Source: Roridomyces roridus (taxonomy: Eukaryota; Basidiomycota; Agaricomycetes; Agaricales; Mycenaceae). Taken from it: a DNA stretch of 64,000 nucleotides. Below are positions 22,523 through 33,200 of this stretch, piece after piece (position 1 is the stretch's first letter; each line of letters opens with the position of its first letter). The position numbers were made by a program, and so were the translations under genes. Location: assembly GCA_029378245.1 (NCBI GenBank), contig JARKIF010000054.1:186001-250000 (forward strand), given 5' to 3'. The notes beneath the pieces are model-generated. The model had not been told where the DNA came from. It worked only from the letters and a program-made list of their open reading frames with translations, and did not search any database.

Positions 22523-22626
22523 AGTTTGAGAAGAGAAAAGACTTTTTGTTGACGCGTTGTTGACGCGACTGATGGCCAAACACCACGTCAATTCTAATTC
22601 GGCTCTTGCTCTCTACCTCCACCTCA

Positions 22627-23323
22627 ATGTCTGCCGTTGAATACCTCTACCACATCGTACGCCAAACCGACGCCCCTTCGGGGTCGACAACTGAAATTCG
22701 CGACTCGTACACGTCCTTGGAAGAAGCCAACGCCGCCGCACGCGTCGATCTAGGCAGCGTGGCACAGCACGAATCGCACAGCATCCAGATAGATCGCAAA
22801 ACGGGTATGGTGTCTGTTGAGGCCACCTGCGCGCATGGAATGGCTATGAGAGTGTACATTGAGAAGAGAAAGGCGCCGAGTGGTCTTTGGAAAGGTACGC
22901 GACTTGATGTGCGGAGAGGCTGGTACTGACGACGAACAAGGTTCTGAACAGTCGAAATCGAATCCGAAAGACGTCTGGGTTATTATGGAAACGCAATACC
23001 AAGACAACTATGAAAGTGGGGAGGAAGAAGGCGCCGGCCGTCTCATGTCCAACGTCGCCTACGAATCTCTGCGCCATGCGAACGAAGCTGCGCAACAGGC
23101 ACTGGGCGGCGAATGGTATGCGGATGGGTTTGAGCTTGACGACTCGGATTCGGAAATGGTGGACGAGGAGAATGTCGGCTCGTCGACCAAGGTATACCGT
23201 GCGACTATTGAGATGGGTGCGGAGTACTTGAGGAGAGTTGAGGTCGAGGTTCAGAAGCTGACGGTGCAGCGAACTCAAAGGGCATCCAAAGGGTCGAAGA
23301 AGAGGAAGCTTGCTGGAGACTAG
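22627..23323 (+). CDS. Two-domain unknown protein, tandem paralog 2
   Basis: ATG 22627, intron about 22895-22940, TAG 23321-23323, about 215 aa. The N-terminal half (YLYHIVRQTDAPSG, then YTSLEEANAAAR, then the MRVYIEKR end) and the C-terminal half (KDVWVIMETQYQDNYESG, then ESLRHANEAAQ, then EYLRRVEVEVQKL) look like two copies of one ~95-residue domain. The preceding gene has only the second. A basic tail GSKKRKLAGD could be a nuclear signal. Tandem head-to-tail duplication is clear; function is unknown. Confidence 0.6.
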
Positions 23324-23339
23324 TGTGATGGAAAGTTGA

Positions 23340-24910
23340 GAAATTGTTCCCTTAGAAATTGCAGCCAGTACAATAAGAATTTTCTTGCGCAGCATACATT
23401 TTAGAGTGATCAAGGCCCATGTAGATCTGCGGACATTGAAACGGCGAGGCAAGTCTTCCGCTGGTCGAATACCATCCGATTGGAGATCCAATAACGCACA
23501 TCGAGTACGGAGAGATTATTGGCTGACCAGAGTTTCCTCGAAAGCGGATATTCAGATTCCACGCCGGCGCACGCCTGCAATAGTTCGGTGACGTCCGTCG
23601 TCTCTTGACGTCTCCAAGATACTTGAAAAATCGTTGGTCAACTTTTCGGATTTCACGTTTTGAGGATTCATCCAGGGCACAACCAGGGCAGCCAAGATAA
23701 GTAGCAAGCACGGATTGGAAAGGGGCTCGAGTTGAGTCTGCAAAACGCCAATGGCTTTTGAGCAGCGCTCCTGGATGTTCCGAAAGGTGTCTCCTTCAAG
23801 TTGAACCGCAGAAGGCCCGGGCCTTTTCAAGTCCTCAGTGGACAACAAGGACGCCAGGGACTGTTTTAAAAGCAAGCTGAGCACGCTCATGGCAGTTTTT
23901 CCTATCTTCTTCCATTCGGCTACGAGCCACCTAGAATTCTAGTTGCGTTCGCCGTGGCCTGTGAGCTTGAGGCGGGATGGTCGTGATGATGGAGGAGGAA
24001 GAATTTTGAACAGTTACGACATTTGATAGGCGCTATCTGCTCTTTCCTCCGAACTTCCAGTAACTCGGAAGCGCTGGCTTTGCCAGCTAAAACCTTGCTT
24101 GCGGGAGGGGGAGGAGAACCGGAACCAGCCATAATATATTAACAGAGAGAAGCTACAAGAGAGAGACGATACAAGAGAGAGATAAAGCTACAAATGAGAG
24201 ACACTACAAAAGAGGACATATAAATTAGTAACTAGTCTTTGCGAGCCTTCTTGTGGGTGGGCGACACCACTGGCAAGCTAATGTCAGCACCACACTTGAG
24301 GGGAAGGTGCGAGCGGGCAGGACGGACGGCTCCACCAGGACATCGAGTTGGGCGATGTCGGCCGAATAGCGAGTGCCACCGATTTGACGTGGGAGAGAAA
24401 CACATTCGAGAGTCGAGACGGCCAGAGTCCAGTCTTCCATGTCGAGTGGCACATTCAAGACGGCCAGACAAACATGGGTGGAAGGAGGAAGCGGACACGT
24501 GGAGGGAGGACGGAGGTTGGAGCGCGAGCCTTCGAAGGGATGGGATGCACTGGAGTACCAGAGATCATGTTCTTGCAGCAGCAGCACGCGCTTGCACGAT
24601 CTGTTCGTTCTCTGGCATCAGCTGTTTGCTTCCAATCGCAGGTGGGCACATTGGTGAGCCGAAAGCGCGACATGGTTGGCGGCAACGGCGGCGGATAGTG
24701 GTGGATTTCATGATGTCCGACTTGATCGGAAAAAAAGCAATCAGTATCCCTTATATACCTTCTGGGCAAAAAAAAACTTCGACAAGAAGTTCAGAACAAT
24801 ATATGCGGGAGAGAAGCAGCCTTCTACCAGAGATGATTGGATCACAATATAAAAGAAAGCAAGTTATGTAATTATGACCTGGGAGAGTAAACCTTGGCAA
24901 GCAAGGTAAT
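23340..24910. other. Weak coding signals, unresolved
   Basis: Minus-strand frames at 23920-24132 (MAGSGSPPPPASKVLAGKAS, with KCRNCSKFF) and 23552-23890 (with a hydrophobic stretch CLLLILAALVVPWM) could be exons of one small protein, and frames at 24225-24674 of another; no splice chain was convincing. At 24140-24225 there is a run of GAGAGA/CTACAA short repeats. Confidence 0.3.
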
Positions 24911-25014
24911 ATGCCCGTAGGGCACATGGTTGATCGGGCCAGCGGCCCGTGATGGCGATCGCCGGCAAATCCATTGGCGATCAATCATTGTCAGCAGGCA
25001 ACAACGGCTGACAA

Positions 25015-25830
25015 CGGAGCCCACTGGCCGCCACCAAACCTCAACTCTCTACCTTCACTTGTGTTTGTCGCATTGCGTGGCCATCGGCCTCCACTGGCCT
25101 CCAACCCCCCCTCTGCTATCCGACAAAAGCCACTGGCGGCCATATCGTATTCTGTTGGTATTCTGTCCGTATTCGAATGATAATTCTACTTTTCTGCTTC
25201 ACTGTGAATTCCCGGTTCCGTGTCTATGGAAAAGGTTACTCAGAAGCTACTGGAAGCTGCCACCCTCCTCTACAGTTGGATATTTATCTGGAGACAACCT
25301 CCTTCAAGTTAGCTGCACTGGAGGTCGCTGGAGGCCAGTGGGTCGGAGTGCCTCCCAAAATCCAGCAGAATCCACTGGACGCCGCCGGCCTTCGTCCCAC
25401 ATCTAGCTGCGTCGGAGGCCACTGGACCCCGATGGACAGCACCATGAGAGTAGCTGCCGGATGCCGCTGGAGGCCGGTAGATGTAAGTCGCTTGCCAATC
25501 CACCGAACTCCGCTGGACGCCGTTGGATGCCATTCCGCCTAGCTGTGTTGGAGGCCGCTGGAAGCCAGTGCGGAAAAGCTCTTGGGAGTCTGGCGGACTC
25601 CGCTGGACGCCGGTGGATGCTGTACCTGCTCTAGCTCTGGTGAGCCCTATTCAATGCAATTCGACTCCAACACACGGGAGACACCACCGGACTCCAGCGG
25701 ATGTCATCCCCGAAAAATATCCTGGAGGTGCTGGACTGCATATTGTCCAAACTTCTGATGAGAATTTCGTCAAGGCCATCGGAGGCCACCGGAGTCCAAC
25801 CGTCTCCAATGGACTTCTGCTCAAATAGAG
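25015..25830. repeat. Subterminal motif cluster, left end of KDZ element
   Basis: More than fifteen copies, in both orientations, of a motif near TGGAGGCCACTGGA (variants TGGACGCCGGTGGATG, GGAGGCCGCTGGA, CCACTGGCCGCC). Spacing is irregular, 20-60 bp. Such clusters commonly bind the transposase near transposon ends. No gene is seen in this stretch. Confidence 0.7.
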
Positions 25831-25844
25831 AAAGAATGTTGAAT

Positions 25845-28053
25845 TCAAGAGGAGTCTATATCCATGTCAACGATTGCCTCAACCTCATCCCAGAACTCAT
25901 CTGTCAGCTCTCTCTTTTTCGACACCACCCGTTTCTCCACCGTTTCACCATATAGCATCATCAAGACATGCACATAGAAGTCAAAGTTAACATCCGTCAT
26001 CTGCCGCAGTTGGGACTCAAAGCCATTGAGCCAAGAGTTCAATTGCTCTGCGGTTTCGGTGTTAAATGCTCGAGTCTGATGCACGACACCGTTGTCATCG
26101 ACCTCGGTAAGGACCAGGTCTGGCTGGGAGCCGTCGGTAGGTGCTGGATTACACCGTGTTCTGCATAAGATGTCAGTTGCACGGTGGCCGATGTAATGCC
26201 AAGCGTCGACAATGAATTTGGTGGAGGTAAGCCAGAGATCCGAGATATTCTGGGTGGCAATGTGACGCAGAAGGTCACAAGCCTTGTCGTAGGCGATGAA
26301 ACTGGGTCTGCAATCGGGATATTCCTGCCAGGTCTTGTTTATAAAGGCAAGAACCTGCGGGGTGCTTTCAGAGCGGTAGCATTTCCCCCAGCCAATTGGA
26401 ACACCACAGGCCCACTGAATTGTTTGAAGGCAATACGTAGACTTGGCTTTGAAGGTATGAACCACCTTGTTCCCGGGAGTATCGCCCAGCGATTGCAGAT
26501 CAACCTGTAGGGTTGGCAGTCCGGCTGGAGCAGAATGATCGTCCGCCGAATTACGCGCTGTACTCCAGGAAAGGATAACCTGTGGAACCGATCATCATAC
26601 TGCTTGTACCATGCAATATGTGTGGCATCATCACAGGTAAGGTCTTCTGAAGATCGCACATCCCGGCCGCATGGAATAATCCCGCACTTAGAGCGCAGGT
26701 CCAGGTGAGTTTCGCAAAAGTGCCCATTCTTGTAGTTGTAGAGAGGCCGCTCGCAAACATCAAGGGCGCATTTCTTGAGGAAACATCAGCTTCGAGAGTT
26801 ATTTTGGCACTAGTTCACAATTACCCTGTGTGTGAGAGATTTTCCATCCATAACGGCCAAACGCGCGTAGCCCCTGGGAGAACCTTCCGCAGGAGCAGGC
26901 TGTTGAGCCAGCACCTCTGGCAAATTTGCGGGAAGTGGAGCAGCTTCAACGGCAGCATCATCCATCTATTGAAAGTCAGCTTGACATGCAATTTTGAATT
27001 TGACAAGCGCACCGCAGTAGCAGGACCAGCTTCCGACCCAACCACTTCTGTACCATCTCCCACCGGCGGTCCGCTGTGATAGCGTTTGATATGCGTGCAA
27101 TCCATGCACCCATGATGCATCGCGGATGGTATGACGCCGTGGTTTATTCCAATCGCCGCTCGAACTTTTTCTGCAAGACTTTTTGATGAAGAGTGAGCAG
27201 TACAGGTGAATGTGGTCGATTTATCGTGGGAAATGAGGAGGCGCCGGGAAAAATGCTCTAGGAAAAGCCGCTGCGACTGGCGGTAAGTGAAAGTGACATT
27301 GATATCCTGGGTGAGCCCGTTGATCCAGTCTGCAAAATTTGACCAGCCAGAATGGTAACATTGCAAGGCCTTTTCCTGAGCCAATGCAATTCGCCGATGT
27401 ACCCAGATGCCACTTTTGGAGACACGGAGATACTCTGCGTCGTACTCGAGCACCTCCGCACGCTCCCTTCCTGTCCCAACCCGCGTAATTCTATCTGGAT
27501 AATAGTCGGCTTTGCAGGTAGCGCAGTGACCAACAACCAGGGTGGCTGACTCCCATTCAAAGGATGAATTGAGCACCCAGATGGACTGCATTTTGCCCTT
27601 GCGGCGACGGCGCAATGATGGGATGAGGTTGCGATGTGCTGGAGGGCAGTAGCGGCAGTTGAGTCTGGAGGTTGTGAGGATGGGGGGAGGGGACCGAAAG
27701 GCAAAGGAGGAAGGGTCGGAATTTGCATGCGTGAGACCCAACAGCAGGTATATTTTGTCTATATCCGCACAGATGTAATTTGTGTACTCTGAGGCCGAGT
27801 TTATCCCTGTGAGCCATGCCTCCACTCCATTGGCCTCGTCCTCAAAGGCTCGAGTCAAGAGGACTTGAATTGTCTTCTTCCATCCCGTAAGAGGTGCTTG
27901 TCGGCGGGCCTCGTTAAGTTGATTGGAGTGTAGCAGAAAGATGGGGTAGAGGGTGATGAGGACACTGAGGACATAGATAGCTTGTTGCATGGCCAGCTCT
28001 GGAGGAAAGAAGAGCTCAAGAATAAGCCTCAGGTCCTTCACCGAAGCTACCAT
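25845..28053 (-). CDS. CxC5/CxC6 zinc-cluster, KDZ-transposase-associated protein (one frameshift)
   Basis: ATG 28053; exons 28053-27013, 26965-26825 and 26773-25845; introns of 47 and 51 bp; TGA 25845-25847. CxC5-like part: CRYCPPAH followed by GHCATCKADYYPDR. After a variable acidic linker comes the CxC6-like part: KKCALDVCERPLYNYKNG, HFCETH, KCGIIPCG, DLTCDDATH. The C-terminal catalytic-like region has WACGVPIGWGKCYRSES, PSFIAYDKACDLL, KFIVDAWHYIGHR, CRTRCNPAP and FNTETAEQLNSWL, matching the RNase-H-like region of KDZ-type elements. Between RVIRR and PAGLPTLQVDL the frame shifts by one base near 26540, so this copy may be inactive. Probably the transposase or its partner for the surrounding element. 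Confidence 0.8.
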
Positions 28054-28199
28054 GATGGTAGAAAGACAGATGCAATAAGATCAACGGAAGTATATCAAAT
28101 TGATTTACGGTGGTAGCACACGAAATAATAATGACAGCGAGGTTGGTAGTGGATAGCGGGTGGTGGAAGCTGAAGGGGTGATCTATGCAGAGAGAATGA

Positions 28200-28910
28200 G
28201 CCCATGCTTGAGCCACAGGGACAAAATTTGAGAGAGATATAGACATACCTTTCTGAGACTATCCACATCCACATCGATGAGCCACGCAATCTACGCCTTG
28301 GGGGGCATGCACGACAGAAGGGGGAGATCTAGGGGCAGAGGACGAACTCGAACATAAGCCAAACGGACCAGCTTTAGTAGAGATAGACGAACATTTGTGA
28401 AAAGCGCCCAACTTGATGAGCGCCAGACTCCGCATGGGACGCCGGCGCATTCTTGGGCTCAGCACCCTGGCGAGTGTATGCACAAGAAGGGGCACGTCTA
28501 AGGGAAGCTATTGAGCCCATACATGAGCGGAACAGAAGAGATTCAAGTGAGATGAATGTACCTTGGTAAAATGATTCTTTTCCGAGGGGCTGGCGGATTT
28601 GACATGCAACCCCGGAACTTCCCCCGGAGCGACGCCTTGACGAGTGGAATCACGAGAAGGAGGACATGCGAGGGAGTCTAACGAGGTCAGACACGAGTGA
28701 AACGGACAATATTTGACTGAAATGCACGTACTTTAGTCGAAGCTGGAAAGTGATGAGCTGGCAGATTCATCACGCAACGCCGGGGAGATCGCACACCCGA
28801 GGGCTCAGCAAGTCTATAGGCGGCAAAGATTGGACTCTGTTGCACAGAACAAGGTAAGGCATGAGGGAAACGGACGAAAATTGAGGGAGACACACCTGTT
28901 TGAGTGAAGA
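28200..28910 (-). repeat. Degenerate ~165-bp tandem array of exon/intron-like units
   Basis: Five imperfect units. Landmarks similar to TGTCCGTTTC-CTCATG (minus strand) recur near 28206, 28354, 28519, 28689 and 28858, about 150-173 bp apart. On the minus strand several of these lie in perfect-looking introns, e.g. GTACGTGC...GTTAG (about 28679-28732, 54 bp) and GTACATTC...CAATAG (54 bp), with 85-120-bp exon-like stretches between them. Frames of the exon-like parts are only weakly alike. It lies between the two genes of the putative transposon. Confidence 0.5.
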
Positions 28911-29526
28911 GTGTGTCCGGCCATGTCTTCCCTCGGAACCTCTGTTTCAACTTCTCTGAAACGACTTGAGGCAGAGGTTAGTAGGAATCAACAAGAGGAA
29001 TATAAGCACGCGCTTGGGGCGGCCCTCTCCAGGGGCTCCAATGCTAGTGCTCCAACTGAACTTGCAGAGAGGCAATTGACATGCCCGGGCTCCAATACGG
29101 CAAGAGACGATGATGTGGAGGAAGAGAGAGAGATAGGTGCCGTGTCAGGCGGTGTCAGGCAGGCGCGAGAAGTACATGTACAGCCCGTCCCCTCCTTTCG
29201 GTGTAGCGCCACACGAACGATGGTTGGGGGTGTAGCGACCAGTGGCGTGCGCTGTACTCCAAATACGGCGTCTCCAGAACGATGAGGGTGCCAAGATGGA
29301 CATGGGGAGGAAGAGAGAAGACACCTTTGTTTGGCAATCAACAAACGCGTCTCCTCGGGCGACACCCGTGACGGGACGCGTCAAAAAAATACGGACGTCC
29401 GTGAATCTTGCACCACGCCTGATTCAGACTTCAATTCCTTTGACGAGCTCCAATTCAGAGTGGAATCTGTCTATATTCAAGGAGGAGTTGAATCCCTACA
29501 TAGATAAGCTTGAAGCTACCTTCGCC
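28911..29526. other. No confident gene; 3' side of SAP gene
   Basis: A plus-strand frame (ATG at 28923: MSSLGTSVSTSLKRLEAEVS, then NQQEEYKHALGAALSRG) might code for a short helical peptide, but antisense frames are equally long. Presumably holds the 3' UTR of the SAP-domain gene. Confidence 0.3.
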
Positions 29527-29866
29527 CTAGTCGGAGTCACTGCTGCTCGACTCGTCAGCATCCAGGGTATCCGAGTCCATGACCTCCTTCAAGTTCTTCC
29601 CCTTGCTCTTCTTCTTCGGCTGCTCCTCCTCCTCCTCCTCCGAATCCACCTTCTTGGCGCGCTTGCGTTTCTTCGACTTGGAAGACTCCTCCTCATCGCT
29701 CTCCTCCTTCTTGGATTTGCGCTTCTTCTTCTTCTTCTTTGAGTCCTCCTCACTCTCCTCATCGCTGCTCTTCCCCTTTGATTTCTTCTTCTTCTCCTCC
29801 GCCTTGTGTTTTTCCTCAACGGTGTTCTTGAATATCCCATACTTCATGCTGGCATAATCCGACTCC
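29527..29866 (-). pseudogene. SAP-domain gene, 3' portion (separated by copia insertion)
   Basis: Open from the copia insertion site to TAG 29527-29529. It encodes a Lys/Glu/Ser-rich tail (runs of KKKK, DEESEED, KSKKRKRAKK) ending in ESSSSDSD: highly charged, intrinsically disordered and rich in nuclear localisation-type sequence. The frame is exactly that of the upstream portion at 35051 once the retrotransposon and one copy of the 5-bp duplication are ignored. As it stands it has no promoter of its own. Confidence 0.75.
29862..29866. other. Target-site duplication of copia element, left copy
   Basis: ACTCC directly before the left LTR; the same five bases follow the right LTR at 35051-35055. 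Five bp is the usual length for copia-type integrases. Confidence 0.9.
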
Positions 29867-30141
29867 TGTCAAAAGTTGATTATCATCCGCCCCGGGCCTT
29901 CACACCCGGCTTCTCCACTTCCTTACCCACGTCCACGCCATCGACACGTGTCCCTCAGTCTTTTGTCTCTTACGACGACTGAGGGGTACGTGCCTTTATC
30001 TCTTTCTTATGTATCTAGCATACTTACGAGTGTCTATGTAGTCTGCGCATTGCCGCGCTATCTAGGTACTTAATATATCAGTCTTTTGTCTCTTACGACG
30101 ACTGAGGGTCTGCGCATTGCCGCGCTATCTAGCTTCTGACA
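29867..30141 (+). repeat. 5' LTR
   Basis: 275 bp, TGTC...GACA. Inside, a block starting CAGTCTTTTGTCTCTTACGA occurs twice, and TCTGCGCATTGCCGCGCTAT occurs twice, an internal duplication within the LTR. Promoter and polyadenylation signals are presumed here but no clear TATA box was fixed. Confidence 0.95.
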
Positions 30142-30159
30142 GGTTATGGGCCCCGGTGC
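30142..30159 (+). other. Primer-binding site, initiator-tRNA anticodon type
   Basis: Directly after the 5' LTR: GGTTATGGGCCCCGGTGC. Its first 12 bases are complementary to GGGCCCAUAACC, the anticodon stem-loop of eukaryotic initiator Met tRNA. This matches half-tRNA priming known from Drosophila copia and Ty5, rather than priming from the tRNA 3' CCA end. Confidence 0.8.
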
Positions 30160-30285
30160 TTTCTAGCTGCCGGACTACCTCTCAAGCACCCTCAGGCTTT
30201 CAAGACTCAAGTGCTCCTCGCAGGACACACTACTCCCTCTCCCCCACATCCTACACACCTACTCGCACTCTTATCGATAACTATC

Positions 30286-33200
30286 ATGGCTTCCCGTGAT
30301 AAGGATCAGACGGCGCTCCGCACCGCGCGTGACTGGCCTGACTGGGAAATCCAGGTAGAGTCGGAGCTCCGCGAGAAGGGCTTATGGTCTGTTGTACAAC
30401 ATGGCCAACCCCCTGCTGCTGCTGCCACTGCCAGTACTGCTAGCACTACTCTCACAGTCCCGCTCCGTGACACCTTCGAGGAGAGGGACAGTCGTGCCCT
30501 TGGTCATATCCGTCTTCGTCTAGCCAAATCCCTCATCCCAAAGTACAAGACCCATACAGCTTCCAAAGCTCTGTGGGATGCTCTCAAAGGGGATTTTTCC
30601 AAAGCAAACAAAACAGAGATAGCTTTCAGCACACTTTTACAGCTGCAGAAGTTGAAACTTCGTTTGGAGGAGGGACAGGCTAATGTGACTCTAACGGTCA
30701 TGGACAAGCACCTCGAGCGGTTCAGAAACATGCTCGACCGGCTTGACTCCCTTGGATACTCCTTGGATGCAGACTTGCAGCCTTTACAGCTTCTCCTCAC
30801 TCTTCCAGACACTGTGACTTTCAAAGCTCTCAAATCCTCTATCACTGGCTCTGTAGCTGCTGGAGCCAAACTGGCTCTGGATGATGTTGAAATCAAGCTT
30901 CTAGCCCACGCAGATCCCATTGAGGAAAATTCTAGTGATTCAGACACCACCTCTGCTAAAGCCAATGCAGCCTCGGAACGTTACTGTGTGTTCCACAAAT
31001 CAAACACACATAACACAGCCGATTGCCATGCTATCAAGGCAGCAGAGAGGAATCGAAAGGAACAGGGCAAACAGAAGCGTGGGAAGAGCAAGGCTAAAGC
31101 CAGGGATGAGCAGGCTAATCCAGCAAATGATGGGGAATCGGATTCAGACAATGAAGCAAACATAGCTTATGTTTCCTCTGCTCTATACAAGAAGATTTCT
31201 GCTTATGTTGCGCGTGACTCAAATGGCCATCTTCAGGTCAAGGACTCTACTGGCCGCCGTTATGTTCTCATTGACTCTGGTGCTTCCTGCACAATGACTG
31301 GGAATGTGAAATACTTTGACATGTCCTCTCTACGCCGTCTTGATCCTCCAAGAAATGTACGCCTTGGTGATAATTCTTCATGCGAAGCTATTGCAACAGG
31401 TACCATGCATCTATCCTGCAAAACCAAACGTGGAATGGTTGAACTTTCAATTGAAAATGCACTTTTGGTCCCAGCATTCACAGTTACTCTGATTTCAGTC
31501 CACCAACTGGCTGCAAAGAAACTTGGCTCTCATTTTGTAGGAAACCACTGCACTGTTGAGCATGATGAGACCAAGGACATTGCCCTGGAAGCCACACATA
31601 AGCATGGTCTCTACCGTGTACAGTGTGAGCCCCTCGGAACTGACCCAAGGGCGCTGCATGCCATAGACATCAATGACTTGCATCGGAGATTAGGGCATAC
31701 AAATTTCGAGAGCCTTCGTCATATGTTCCGAAGTCGTCAACTACCAGGAATCACTTCACTCACAGGGGTCCCAGAATTTTGTGAACCTTGTGCTTTGGGG
31801 AAAATGAAGAAATTGCCTTTTGAGCGTAGCAGAACTGTTGCACGTGGACCTCTAGATATTATTTCAACAGATGTCGGAGGACCTGTCAGTCCCCAAAGTG
31901 TGAACGGCTATCACTATTGGATTGTGATTGTGGACCACGCTACATCATTGCCCTGGGTTCTCTTTGCTCGCAAGAAGTCCCAAGTTTATAAAAACCTCAA
32001 GGAGTGGCGTCACTTTGTAGAGCGGCATTTTCAAACACACATAGGACACTGGGAATTCTGTGCTGGATGGAACCGTTTCACTAGAACTGATGGTGGGGGC
32101 GAATTTACATCGAAAGAAATGGAGGATGATTTTCGTCAACGTGGTATCATACATGAAACCACTGCCCCATACACAGAAGAGCAGAACGGCATGGCTGAGC
32201 GAATGAATCAAACTCTTGTTACTCGCTCTATTACCAATCTAGCTGCTTCCCATCTCCCACGAAAATATTGGGACCTTGCAATGTCTCATGCTGTCTACAC
32301 TGTTGCTTGTTCTCCTGCCAGTGCACAGAATGGGAAAACTCCCTATGAAAGTGCCTATGATCGTCCTGTGAATATCAATCACATGCATCCATTTGGTTGC
32401 CCAGCCTATCCTCTTGTCCCAAAGAAGAAACGCAAAGGCAAATTTGCAAATCATGCCAAGCGTACCGTCTTCATTGCATATCATGAAGGAAAAGCCGCAT
32501 ATGATCTCTTGGATCTTGACAGCGGAAAAATTATCACTGCTAGACATGTCAAATTCAATGAGAGCTCACCTGCTCCTCAGGAAGTTCAAGATCCCTCTGA
32601 ACCACGCCTGCAGCATACAGCAGATTTCGAGACCTTTGCCCAGGGTCTCAAACAAAGTAACACCCCTTACTTTGACACTGATGATTCTGATGAAATTGTC
32701 GAAATTCCTGTAGCTCCAGGAAATATACAATCATCAATCTCAGTGGGGGTACCTCAGACTTCTTCCCCAGTGGGGGCTTCAGATTCTCAGTCCGTGAAAC
32801 AGGAATCAATCTCTGCACCATCCGGGCCACCATTGCGCCGAGTTGGTGGTGTACGACTTGATCCTCCACGCTCAGAAACTCATCCTAGACCACAACCTTC
32901 TCTGCCAGATGTCCCTCAGTTACTTCCCAGACGTACAAGTCGAGAGCGCACTGCGGCTACTCACCCAAATGCCGTCTATGAGCAAGCAGCTGCAAAGCCA
33001 CAGCAACTTCGGTCCAAACCAGCATCAACCCCAGAACAGGAAACAGATGCTCAGTCTCCCTCTACTCCACCTCAGCCCCAACATCTTGAATTGATTGAGG
33101 AAGAGGACGGAACATATGTTGTGGTTGATCCTGAAGACATAGAGTTCTTTGCTGGCTTAGCTCGTGATGGTGTTGATTCCCACATCCCCAAAAGCTGGGA

